A model generated the notes under the pieces. That model was not told the DNA's origin, searched no databases, and was given only the letters and a program-made list of their open reading frames with translations. From Phialocephala subalpina (lineage: Eukaryota; Ascomycota; Leotiomycetes; Helotiales; Mollisiaceae): a stretch of DNA of 38,638 bases. Numbering within the stretch: position 1 is the first letter of the stretch; each line of letters opens with the position of its first letter. Below are positions 11,557 through 21,887 of the stretch, one piece after another. The stretch spans positions 132,110 through 170,747 of the forward strand of contig FJOG01000036.1 of the NCBI GenBank assembly GCA_900073065.1, given 5' to 3'. Made by a program: the position numbers and the translations under genes.

Positions 11557-13761
11557 TCAATCCTCATCGACATCGGTAACGACAGTTGCTTGACGCCCCG
11601 CCCATTTAGGGCTCTCCTCTCCTTGCGGAGCGTCTGGCACGATCGGTGGACGAATGCCCCCCACACGATGCCATCGACTTCCATGAGGCGGCTTGCCTGA
11701 GTATTGGGCTGAGCGGCGGGGGAACATGTCCTTCTCCTCCGACTCATCTGCTGAAAGATACCCTCTGTCATCTGTGTCTGAAACCACGGTATCCCGCCAT
11801 TTTCTGCGCCTAGGCTCCATCTCCGACCGCCTTCTTGTCATTCCGTTTCCCATGGCAGCAGTTGGCGTAGTAGGGCCTCCATTTTCATCGAGTCGAGTAC
11901 TCGTACCAAATTCGTTCCGGGACTCGCCTCTGTGGTTGTTGGCAGGTCGGTACCCATCCCCACGGGCAGCTTGGTCATGCTCCTTTGGGAAATAATCGTC
12001 CGCTGGAGCTGAGGTATTCACTCGGGGTGGTGAAGCACGCATGTTGTTTCTTCTCTCAAATCCATTTCTGGGGCCAGGTGGTTTTCGCAGCCGAACGAAA
12101 TCTTCTTTGATCTCTAAAGGCGAGTATTGATCACTATTGTTTACAGCAGTATGACTTGAGGACTGCCCTTGACTGTCAGGGGTAATGGGATCTGATTGCC
12201 TGCTTTCGTAGCTGCTATGACGCTGTGACCCAGCTCGTGCTTCGAGCTCACCGTTGTATCGAGGCCCATATGCAGAGTTTGGTGGTCTTGGAGGTGTTGC
12301 ACTTCGATTCTCCTGTCCTGGTCTTGCAGAGAGAACCGTTGACTTGTCCCAGGCAAAAGCTGTCTCTTGAATTTGTCCTCCAACTCCCACACGTTGGAGT
12401 ACATCAAGTACGATGTGTTCTATTTGTGCTCGGGTGATGATATCCACTCCTGGCTCAAACGGTACAACTTCCAGTCTGTTTCTTCTTCGTCCTTCTAAAC
12501 TTGTTCCTACCGATCGTTCTTCCAAGCTTGGTCTCTCCTGACGTTGCAGTCGTTGTTCGACGAACTGTTTGATCGCAAGTAACATATGTTCCATGTCATC
12601 GATTCGATTATCCTGAATACCGTCCTTCCTACGAGCAATCTCCCCATCGGACCGTCCGGCCGCAATGTACTCCATCGCGGCTCTGACCTCCTTCTCTAGC
12701 CTCCCCTTGGGAATTTCATCATCGAATTCCTGGTCCACAGGCCTTCTCTTAGGACGTGTCTTTGGTTCCATCCCTCTTCTACTTTGGCTCTCCGCTTGAC
12801 GTTTCAACTCTTCTTGTTCTCTCCTTCTCCGCTCCCTGAGTTTTGCCCTTTCCTCTTCATCTCGTTTCCTCCTTGCTGCCTCTTCCTTTTCCCTCCGTTT
12901 CTCTTCTCGTCGTCTGTCCCTGATTTCCAGCTTGTCTATTTGTCTCTTTAAGTTCTCCACTTCTGGATCGATGAGATGAGCCTTTCTGTTAACCGATTGC
13001 AGAGCGCGGGGTATCCCATCATACAACGGCACTATTGTAGGAAGGTTGACGGTAAAAGGGTTTGGGCCATAAAAGTCGTGGTCTACTGGATATGTGTTTG
13101 CAGTGGGAGAGTGTGCTGGGTAAAGACTTGCGCCATAAGAATTCGTGGGGTAAGGACTTGGGTCTGGGGGGTAAGGAGGCGTGTGATAGAGTCCAGGATC
13201 TGCGAAAGGGTTCGTGTGATATCCTGGAGATATATGGTGATGATTTGTGTGGTACTGCCTATGGCTCGCACCGTACCGAGTATGTGTAGGAAGAGGAGGA
13301 TGTTGATTTAAAGGTTCGAATGGATTCGGGTGTTCTCTCCCTGGAGGTGGAGCGAAATACACATCTCCGCCTGGACGTGGTGGCCGATCGCGACCATAAG
13401 GTATGGCCTGCCCACCAGGTCCGTCGTTGTGCGATATGGTGGACCACAACGGATCATCTGTGTGCCCTTCATTGTTGTCGCCCGGATCCCAGGGACGGGG
13501 GCGATGATGGCGTTGCGTGACTCGATTCCGAGGTCGACGTCGAGTTACCGTCGCACGAACATTCTCGGCTACGGAAGCTCTACGTCTTGGTGTTGCTCTT
13601 TCGTTTTGTCGCTCTTCGCTTTCAGACGATGTGTCGCTCCATCGTACCTCCCCTTCTTCAGCCTCTTGATCCACATTGTAGTTCACTGCTCGTGGGGAGC
13701 GATACGCTTTGGTGGTTCTCCGGGGAGGTGGAGGTAATTGGGGTTGCTGAAGCTCAGGCAT
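11557..13761 (-). CDS. Long disordered, proline/arginine-rich protein with a coiled coil (about 734 aa)
   Basis: A single uninterrupted frame; the first ATG is at 13761. No enzymatic domain recognised. The N-terminal 120 residues are rich in P, R and acidic residues (EEGEVRWSDTSSESEE). A P/Y/H-rich tract (roughly 140-240) has repeated YPTN and HTNPF-type strings. A highly charged region at about 265-325 (EEKRREKEEAARRKRDEE, KLRERRRREQEELKRQ) should form a long helix or coiled coil. A more ordered patch follows (LDVLQRVGVGGQIQETAF, about 445-465), then a polar, disordered C-terminus. The frame stays open upstream of the ATG to 13980, and AACAG after a T run at about 13768-13780 looks like a 3' splice site, so a 5' exon is possible. 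A cytoskeletal or nuclear scaffold role is only a guess from composition. Confidence 0.75.
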   Translation of the reverse strand: MPELQQPQLPPPPRRTTKAYRSPRAVNYNVDQEAEEGEVRWSDTSSESEERQNERATPRRRASVAENVRATVTRRRPRNRVTQRHHRPRPWDPGDNNEGHTDDPLWSTISHNDGPGGQAIPYGRDRPPRPGGDVYFAPPPGREHPNPFEPLNQHPPLPTHTRYGASHRQYHTNHHHISPGYHTNPFADPGLYHTPPYPPDPSPYPTNSYGASLYPAHSPTANTYPVDHDFYGPNPFTVNLPTIVPLYDGIPRALQSVNRKAHLIDPEVENLKRQIDKLEIRDRRREEKRREKEEAARRKRDEEERAKLRERRRREQEELKRQAESQSRRGMEPKTRPKRRPVDQEFDDEIPKGRLEKEVRAAMEYIAAGRSDGEIARRKDGIQDNRIDDMEHMLLAIKQFVEQRLQRQERPSLEERSVGTSLEGRRRNRLEVVPFEPGVDIITRAQIEHIVLDVLQRVGVGGQIQETAFAWDKSTVLSARPGQENRSATPPRPPNSAYGPRYNGELEARAGSQRHSSYESRQSDPITPDSQGQSSSHTAVNNSDQYSPLEIKEDFVRLRKPPGPRNGFERRNNMRASPPRVNTSAPADDYFPKEHDQAARGDGYRPANNHRGESRNEFGTSTRLDENGGPTTPTAAMGNGMTRRRSEMEPRRRKWRDTVVSDTDDRGYLSADESEEKDMFPRRSAQYSGKPPHGSRWHRVGGIRPPIVPDAPQGEESPKWAGRQATVVTDVDED

Positions 13762-15680
13762 TGGCACTGTTAAAAAAACGATTCGACTGGATAGATGTAG
13801 CGCAGGTGGGTTCCATAATCCAATCCACCACTTGTGGTACTGACACGTTGTTCTGCTGCGATTGGGTCTATCGATGGATGGACGCCAGCGCGTTGTCGAA
13901 GAACATACCTTTAAACGTATGTGGATGTGTTGGAGAGGAGGATGAAGATCGTCAACGAAACAGCAGGCTCTGGTATTTTACAGATCTGAAGCAAGGATAT
14001 GGCGTGCATACCCCGTCCAGTCCTATGCAATGCATCGCCAAATTTTCATTCGCCTTGCCAGGAAAAAGAGGCTCTGCTATACGGATCGAACAGAGTGGAT
14101 CGAACGCTTGGGCTGAGTCTCATAGAAATCGGGCGAAAGCGGCCACATAGCGAACGAAGGACAGATTGGAAACCACGCAAATAATTCTGGGAATCCATTG
14201 GTCCGACTTCGGTATCCAATAGAGTGAGCTGTTCTGCACTGCAATGCAACTTCGGGCTCAGCAACTGCAAGCGCAATTGGAGAGTCAATGCGGGCGGACC
14301 TTTGAAGCACCATCTCCGACCTGTTGAGGCTGCACTCGCATGCCATTACAGGCGGAGAGGTCAATCATATTGGCTTAAATGCGGACGTTAGCTGACAGCA
14401 ACTTGAGGAGGCTTTTTTTCTGGAGAGTTCGACCGCGCTGCGAAGTTATATCATTTGCTGTGCTACTCGGTGAGGATGCCCCACGTCAAGTGCCCCCGCA
14501 TTGCAGTGCAGTGAGAGAGTGGATAGGCTCGTTAATCGTCAAACTATTCTAGATTTAGACAAGCGACACGAATTCTTTTAAACCTTGGATGCTGATTCGT
14601 TAAAGCCAATTAGAGATCAAGGTTTAAAAATAAGGGCTAAAGTTGTGCAATCCATTTATGGTGCACGATTACCTGTGATCTACTGGAAAGGACGATCCTG
14701 GGTTCATTAGCGTCTCCTGATGTCCAATTCTCCGGCTGTGGTCACCTGGTGGCTACCATGTGCTTTGTGCAGGGCTGCATCTACCTCTGCTCTCTAGTTC
14801 GCGAGGCACTACGTCTTGACGACAGACTGTCTTCCTGATTTTCGAGCGCAAATGGCCTCGGTCGAGTTGAGAATCACAAGATAGCGACGAGACCGAGCTG
14901 GTGCGGGGTGGGGAGTGCTATGGTTAGGCATTGCAAGGCTAAGTCCAATCTCACTTTCGCATTTTCTATCCAATAGACAGCATCTTGGTTGGTGGTATAT
15001 ACGGTATAGTACAGTAATAGTACATCCACGTCTCGTAATGCACTCAAGTTGTGCTTTTATACTGACATCATTTTGCTCTTTCTAACAAGCAAACGGCAAA
15101 CTGGCTTCTCTTTTTAGCTTTTTTTTAATTACTTTGGTCGCTGGTTTCTATACAGCAGCCGACTTGGCCAAATCTCGCGTTGCCCGAACTACCGTTCCCA
15201 GACGCAAGCAGCAAGCAGCACGGCCCAAATTAGCGACATAGCACACCCCAACAGCACTACGAGCCCTGAAGAAAAACAGGAGATCTGAGCAGTCAACCGG
15301 CTCATCACGCCGCTACTTCTATTCACATATTGCGAAAAGTCATCTTGTAAAGTAGGAAATAAATGCACGGTCGGGTAGGAATCGAAGCTTCCCGCCGCAG
15401 GCCGAGCAGAATCGCGAGGCACATCGGTGCATATAGTTCTCCAGTCTGATCTATTTAACCAAGGAAGATTTTCAATGCATGCGCAACAGCTTAATCACCG
15501 TGCAACCTCTCAATCGCGCTTCACCACATCAATCCCCAAACAAAGCATTCCCCAACCCATGAAGTGGAGTAATGTTGACCTAACGGAAGCCTTCGAGGCC
15601 AATGTGATTTCCTGATGTACCTACCCATAACCGATCAACCTAGCTAAGGGCATATATCTCTCCTACCAAGCGCCAACGAG
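13762..15680. other. Intergenic region of 1.9 kb without a recognised gene
   Basis: Upstream of the disordered protein gene. At 15189-15422 on the minus strand a 77-codon frame from ATG ends in a clear hydrophobic stretch (SSGLVVLLGCAMSLIWAVLL) and CVWER. This could be a small membrane protein or the C-terminal piece of a lost gene, but nothing else supports it. No tRNA or repeat was recognised. Confidence 0.35.
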
Positions 15681-15689
15681 GTAGGGTCG

Positions 15690-16279
15690 GGTCCGCTCAG
15701 TGCAAAGTCGAGAAGAGATGGAAACCCCCTATTGATGTCGTCGCGAACTGCCAGGTCGTCCATGAATACAGATCCGATACGCTCCCGGGTTCAGCTCAGC
15801 CAAGTCAGATAATGACTTCATCCGCAAAGGCGTAAATATCCCTCATGAGAGGGGTCTGACTTGTCTTCTCATCGTTGTCGCTCTGGTTTAAACATATAGC
15901 ATCAATCCAAGGCTCGATTTATGCGTCTCCTGTAGGTGATACACGCGGCTTCACAGTTCACCGTTACATAAGGTCTTGCCATCGAGCGAAATTGGAACGG
16001 TGTTTTCGGACCACCCCATACATAGGACAGCACTTTGTAGCTCGGCCGTTCATCCAAGTCCACAGTGCGCACTTTACAATGTAGTTTGGGCGATGGGTCT
16101 GAGGGGGGGAGAAGACTAGCAATCGGGTAGCTCGCCCATCTAGAGGCAGAGGAGTATGTGTGGGAATGATACAATCCGGAGCCGCTGGCAAAGTTAAAGA
16201 GCTTGTCGAAGCCTATAAGGTATAATGATTCTAATACGATAGTTAGCGCAACGTCGTCTAGAATATTCAGACACTGCAA
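15690..16279 (-). pseudogene. Decayed HET (heterokaryon incompatibility) domain gene
   Basis: HET proteins trigger cell death when genetically different hyphae fuse. One frame reads DLDERPSYKVLSYVWGGPK, the first HET block (YxxLSYVWG), ending at a stop near 15902. In another frame WIDAICLNQSDNDEKTSQ and LMRDIYAFADEVI follow, the second HET block. There TGA stands where the family has the W of the WLG motif, with a second TGA three codons later. The segment that normally links the blocks (about 20-30 residues) is missing, so there is at least one deletion or frameshift plus two nonsense codons. The N-terminus is poorly preserved and nothing of the C-terminal half is visible. Confidence 0.8.
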
Positions 16280-17481
16280 TGCCCCACTGCAAGGGCGGTT
16301 GGGCCCGTAACCTTATGCACGCTTCGCAGGAAGTAGGGACGTGGGTGGGTTTACCTGATACTTTAACTCAATTCATTAGCTCTACTAAATCCAGTTGATA
16401 TAACGGTTTAACCTTCAGGATATAAAAGGGAGACGGTCTGGCGACTTGTCGCACCACCTTTGTAAGTCGCGCTGAAGTCACTTACCGAGAAGCGGATCTC
16501 AACCAGACAGAAGAATCAAGTTGATACTACCATGTAACTTGTCTCGAACATCTTCGGCCCCTAGAGTCACCTTGAGCTGAAGCATATCGAGATAGAGGGA
16601 GGAACGGTGATATATAACATGCAGGAACCGTGGTCTCTAGAACGCCTCGCTTTCACCGATGCTTGAAGACCGGTTCGCCTCGGTAAAGCGATAGCCACGT
16701 CGCATCAGCTTATTCTTATAACACTGCCGATTACAAATACCCAGATGATCAGGATCGAATTTCTCATCTTCTCATCTCCCTCGTTCCTTCACTCCAATAC
16801 GGCGAAGAAGATATGCACCTATATAGGGTTACATTTGCCTCTTTTGATGCTTCGGAAATCTCTATATTTAGACTTTTTACGAAGGGCCACAACTATTCCT
16901 GTTCTACGAGTCACCGCCACAAGCTAGTAGGAATCTGGCTAAGGCGCCGTGGCTGGAAGCAGATCATGCATGTAATTAAGTGCCACAGTATAAGCCAATC
17001 AGAGGAGAGCGGCCAGGGCTGCGGCTGTTAGCCAGGGTCGGCGACAAATAGTAAGCGTCAGCACGGCGGCCGACAACGCCTTCTAGAAAGAATTTCCTGT
17101 GCCTTGCAAGCCCTTCTTCTTTTGTTTCTGACAAGACAAATCCGTACGAGTGTGACAACGTCAGCCGATTTTCGGGACGAAACCTAAGGATCAATTACCG
17201 GCACTTTTGGATGCCGAGGAAATCCGCCTCGCATTATTCTAACTCCATATTTAGAATATTACTGTTAGTTCGTACCTTGTTCTGAGCCTTCTAAGAGAGG
17301 AAAAATGTTCATATATATGTCTTCTACTATCTTGAGTTAAACCATCATTCTACAGCAGCAGCAACAACAATCGCACAGCAACAACAACCGCATTTCTTTA
17401 ATCATCTCTTACTATCGTTCAACAGTACAACAGCCACACTTTAATCAACTCAAACCCAACAACACAAATACCTTTGTCAAA
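16280..17481. promoter_or_regulatory. Long upstream region of the secreted protein gene, no gene seen
   Basis: A TATA-like TATAAAAGGG near 16421-16430 is not followed by a convincing coding region. The 140 bp before 17482 are rich in CAG, CAA and CAACAAC runs and lack G. This is typical of fungal 5' leaders and supports the start codon at 17482. Several short frames show no family features. Confidence 0.45.
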
Positions 17482-18195
17482 ATGCTCTCCACTCTCGCCC
17501 TCGCTCTTCCCCTCCTCGCCCTTACTGCCTCTGCGGCTCCAACCCGCCGCACTGCAAGCGTTCAAGTCCAATTTGCCAACGATGTCACCGGAGCCAATGG
17601 CAACGCTTATATCCCTCTCGACGGGTCTTTAGTTAGTCTCGGACAGGCCTACGCGAACACCAACCTGGAAGTTGATGGAACATTGAACGTCACCAGCTTG
17701 GAGTTCACTGCCAACTTCCAAAACGTTGCATGCACAGTCTTCAAGAATGGCGTTACCGTGGTCGCCAGTATCGCCGACCCAAAAACAGACTTCGAGACCT
17801 TCTCCGAGAAGCCACTGAACTGGCAAACCGGCTTTGAAATCAGCTGCGCCGTTGCTTCAACCCCCGCTCGCCGCACTGCCGGCACCGTCCAAGTCCAATT
17901 CGCCAACGACGTCACTGGCGCCAACGGCAACGCTTGGATCCCTCTTGACGGCTCTTCTATCACCCTTGGAGAGGCCTATGCCGACACCGACTTGGAGGTT
18001 GACGGCACCCTCTTCGTCACCAGCTTAGAGTTCACTGCCAACTTCCAAAACGTTGTCTGCGATGTGTTGAAGGATGAGGCTATCAACGTCGCCCATATTG
18101 CCGACTCAAAGCAGGACTTCGAGACCTTCTCCCAGAAGCCTTTGAACTGGCAGACTGGTTTCACTATCAACTGTACTCTTCCTCACTCTGTTTAA
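17482..18195 (+). CDS. Secreted protein of two tandem near-identical modules (237 aa)
   Basis: A single-exon gene with start context CAAAATGCTC. Residues 1-19 are a signal peptide (MLSTLALALPLLALTASAA). Residues 20-23 are PTRR. Module 1 (about 24-127) and module 2 (about 132-237) align over nearly their whole length, both containing VQVQFANDVTGANGNA, IPLDGS, LEVDGTL, VTSLEFTANFQNV, DFETFS and KPLNWQTGF. Module 2 is preceded by PARR (R130-R131), so both modules follow an Arg-Arg site of the kind cut by the Kex2 protease in the Golgi. Each module has two cysteines (FQNV-x-C and xx-C near its end), enough for one disulfide. No membrane segment or GPI signal. This is a candidate effector or surface protein released as two about 105-residue products. 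The family name is unknown to me. Confidence 0.88.
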   Translation: MLSTLALALPLLALTASAAPTRRTASVQVQFANDVTGANGNAYIPLDGSLVSLGQAYANTNLEVDGTLNVTSLEFTANFQNVACTVFKNGVTVVASIADPKTDFETFSEKPLNWQTGFEISCAVASTPARRTAGTVQVQFANDVTGANGNAWIPLDGSSITLGEAYADTDLEVDGTLFVTSLEFTANFQNVVCDVLKDEAINVAHIADSKQDFETFSQKPLNWQTGFTINCTLPHSV

Positions 18196-19131
18196 ACTCT
18201 CTAAGTTCGATGGATTCACTTGTACGATTGGCGAAGCGGCATAAATTAGATTAGATGAAGCGGGCGTTAGTTGAGTAGGGTAAAGGGATGGGAGCAAGGA
18301 GTAGGACTTTGCATTAGCGTTTCTTTTTTGGGTTTTGTATTTTATTTTTGAATTTGGCTTTTGCTTTTTTAGATAATATCCAATGACAAGTATTTATTAG
18401 TATTATAAGCTTCTAAAATAAAACTAAATATATTTTTATTAAATTAAAAATAAAGTTTCTAAATCGTTCACGCACCCCAATGTCGATCATCACTGCAGCA
18501 AGCCATGAGCGACGGGGCCAGTAAAGCCCTTGCTAGCTCTTCCGCCTGATTCAATGTTGTGGCTGACACGATGGTCACATGTCAATGGGAATTATTGCCT
18601 GAAGATGTTTTCATATCAAGGCTGCATAATTCTTAACTTTTGCCTAAGGAATGAAAGTTCGAACTTGTAGTTTAGGCATAGTTCTCGTCGATGTATCACT
18701 ATTCTACAGTCATTTCTCCTTTAGGTCACCAATCTGTAATAAGATCTACTGTATATTGGTCAAGCTGTCGGTCATTTTGTTAACGCTATTAATTGCCGCT
18801 TCAGTTACTCCCTCCTGCTCGATCACGACTGTAGGAGTCTTTTTAAAGGTTGTAGTGCTAGGGGGGAAGTTTTATTGAGGATAAATATAGCTCTAAGCTT
18901 TAGGGTCACTCTACTTTAAAAAAACATGCCTTCCGCGGGTTTGAAGGGCGGAGGAAAGGGGGGTTCGACAGGCTCCCAAAGTGGTGGGATATTTTAGCGC
19001 GCCTCGGCGTGTATTAGTACGCTTACTCAATCAAGTATTCAACTGTATCTTATTTCTATACCAGTGTGCCATTCGTAGTTCCAGAGGCATCTTAGGCAAA
19101 CCCTGATATTCACAGAACCGGGGGGATCAAT
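18196..19131. other. Intergenic, with a small AT-rich patch
   Basis: Contains the 3' flank of the secreted protein gene, with T-rich tracts near 18320-18380, and a short AT-rich patch at about 18380-18460. No gene recognised. Confidence 0.4.
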
Positions 19132-20985
19132 TCATTTCAAACAGATCTCTGTTCGTGCGTTCACGAACGCTTCGCTGCACCCGGAATCGCACGCGCCTAG
19201 GGATTCGTTCCACGTCATATCGTCCTCATACCAAGCTCGACCAAGTACGGAATGTTTCCCATCTTTGGGGCGCAAGACGATTGGTCGTGGGCAAGTAGGT
19301 ATCAACCAGATTTCATCACCTAGTCGCGTCTCCAAAGAAGCAAGACCGATAGAACCAGCAGCGCAGATGAATGGCGTGGCCCTTTCCGCTTGAAGATAGC
19401 ACAAATTCATGAGCATTACCGACACGGTCGAGAATAGGTCTTCAGCTTCGTCTCCTTCAGCGTCAAGTTCGCCCAAATCATTATGACGACTAATTCCCCC
19501 ACGAAGCTGATTTAAAGTGAGGGGAGTTTTCTCTTGCCGTAAGTCATCCGCAGGAGGTTCAAAGCAATTTGCAAAGAAACCTGCAGCCTCGACAAATTCC
19601 TCATCTCCTAGTCCATTCGGGCTAGGAGATGCTGCCTCCGTCAGCAGCCAAACAAGCCGAAGGGTTCTATTCTTTCTCGCCACGGGTAATCTGGACTCTT
19701 CAATGATCTGATTGAACGATTGGGCGAACGTGTGTACAGAAACATCCAGGACGCCTCCATTCTGTGACCAGAAGTCGAAACATTGTTCGATATCGGCGAT
19801 CTTGGCACCGCATGTGTAGAGAAGATGGCCTGAGAATCGTGCTAAGTGCGAGTAGTCCTGTCTCAGCGGAACTCCCTTATCTTGTCGAAGCCAGAGATTC
19901 CTTCTGGGTTGACGCTGACTTTTCTTCCTGAAATCAGGAACCCAGCTAGGGGTTCTGTCCATGATCGCTTTATGACAGTCATAGGAGAAATTAGCATGCT
20001 CCAGGAAAGCAAGCGTCCCATAAACTGTAAAGCATGCTATCATAGCCTGTCTGTACACTTCTGAGACTGGAAGAGTGTAGTCGGCAATGAGATCAAACTG
20101 CCGCCATCCATGACTAAGGAACATTAGTCCGTAAACGATGTCTCGTTGATCAGTGCAAGCCAATTCTCGTGATCTGCAGAGAACTTCCAATAAGTCCATT
20201 GGTTCGTTACCATAAGTCGTTCTTTGGCCGCTAAGCTTTGAGTAGAATTTAGAAGGCGGAATTCGTCGAAATGAGCTTCAGTGGGGCAAAGACAATTCAT
20301 CGGCACTATGCATGGATCGAAGTTCCTCCCACGCTCGGAGGAAAGGGATGAGGCATGCTAATGGCAAAACAGTCTTCCTGCATTGTAGAGACAGTCGCGC
20401 TGCGCTCGATATTTCCTGTTGTACCCAGACTCGTCTGAAATACTCGTGCTCGAATATATTGCAGATTGGGTCCCAGAAATCGACTCCCCCTTCGAGCATT
20501 GTGAAGTAATCAAGTTCATGCTCAAGTCTGAGGAACTGGTGGTACACCAAGCTGTCCCTGTCGAGCCCGTAGTTAAGCCAGATGCAGACATGACGAGCTT
20601 TGCTATAGATTATGCGCATAAGTTGTATCTGCTGGCTTCGTTCGGTGATATTTCCTTGGTCGATACAAATGGCGTCAATCCATATGCGACGGATGCAATC
20701 TGTATACCGAAGGTCCTGTATCACTCTCCTCTGACTGTCCGTAAGAAAGTACGGTTGCAAACTCGCGAGAAAAAGCTGCGTGTTGGCCTGACTTTCCCAT
20801 CTGTAAGAGATGGCATCAAAGTCCACCTTTGAGTCATCTTCAACCCGCAAGACCTCGAATGACAGGACGAGGTCATCGCCTTGCTTGCCTGGATTAATGT
20901 TCAAAAGCCTGATCTCCCCACGGTCGGTATCGATAGGAGGATAGGTGAACTGTATACTTGCAGCCATGGTACTACAAGCACCCAA
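19132..20985 (-). CDS. HET domain protein, complete frame interrupted by one in-frame TGA
   Basis: The frame runs 618 codons with a single stop, TGA, at codon 236 (20278-20280). Before it lie FDAISYRWES (56-65, the YxALSYxWG block with the usual G replaced by E), RIWIDAICIDQGNITERS (100-117), LMRIIYSKARHVCIWLN and FRRVWVQQEIS. After it, in the same frame, come the usual post-HET block LCRSRELACTDQRDIVYGL and a 350-residue tail including FICAAGSIGLASLETRLGDE near the C-terminus. The start may be Met1 or Met7. A 57-bp intron at 20276-20332 (donor GTGGGA, acceptor GAAG) would remove the stop in frame, but both splice sites are poor. Otherwise it is a nonsense allele: CGA to TGA is one C-to-T change. 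HET proteins control incompatibility cell death. The gene is divergent from the DCR2-like gene. Confidence 0.8.
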
Positions 20986-21887
20986 CCAAAGGAAATGCTG
21001 GAAGAAAGCCCCTCAAGGTTACAGTTTGCAGTCTTGGATTCAATGACGAACTCAGCCTAGTCAACAGGCTTTGGATCTGTTGGCAGCAGTTTCTAGATCT
21101 TTCACACCTTCGCTGTACAGTAGCAACAGCTATGGTAATGTTTCAGCGGGGGTGTTCAGCGCTGCTGCGCATCGCGGAAAATGTTGCGCTTTTGGATGGA
21201 GGTTGACGACTTGATTTGGCGCTACAGCGGGGTGAAACCCTATATATACATCCAGTATACAAGCTACAGCTGTACAGCGTACACTATATCACAGATTCCA
21301 ACAGGAAAAGGATTATCAAATCTTCACGTGATTTTACCATATCTATTTCCCCAATCCTGAATGGTACGGACCAACGTCACCCGCAGATATCCGAATCGGA
21401 CTCCTAAGCTCGAATTTCTGATTCATTTATCGTTGTGCAAAGTGAAATTCCTAAGTTACGGTTGCTTAGGAGCTTGTCCTCGATTGTCGCCTAGCGAGGT
21501 CTCAAGAGACGCTGGCGCTAATCTGGTGTTCGCTCGTTGACGGGTCACGCCTGCAGTTTAGCCTCACGTCAGCCACACGCACCTGCACCACGTGCACGCT
21601 TTGCAAATGATTACACAATCGAGATTACGGCGTAAATATTATGGGACGAGCGGGGCTGTTTTGCACTAATTAAATTCGTTACTCGCTTTGATCCGAGGTA
21701 TTAATACGCGTGGTAATTTTATATAATTTTATATATTATATTAATTATAAAATTTATAATAATTATTATTTATATAATAAAATTTTAAAGTTTGAATATT
21801 ATTATCCACTCCTATTTTAGCCGCTCTTCACCGCCTGGCGCTCCACCTTCCTTTTTCCGTGTCCCACATATACAAGCGCATGCCGTG
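20986..21887. promoter_or_regulatory. Divergent promoter region between HET and DCR2-like genes
   Basis: No gene is seen. TCACGTCA (21564-21571, TGACGTGA on the other strand) and CACGTG (21589-21594) lie 295-325 bp upstream of the DCR2-like start. These match the cores bound by bZIP factors such as Hac1 and by bHLH factors. A short almost pure A+T stretch at 21715-21790 follows. Regulation is inferred from motifs only. Confidence 0.35.

Noticed and set aside
11693..13737. Several plus-strand frames of 60-187 codons over the disordered protein gene.
   Set aside because: They are antisense to a 734-codon frame with strong compositional structure and are best explained as its shadows.
20278..20280. 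Selenocysteine or programmed readthrough at the HET TGA.
   Set aside because: Filamentous ascomycetes lack selenoprotein machinery, and no readthrough context (such as CTA after TGA) is present; nonsense change or a weak intron is simpler.
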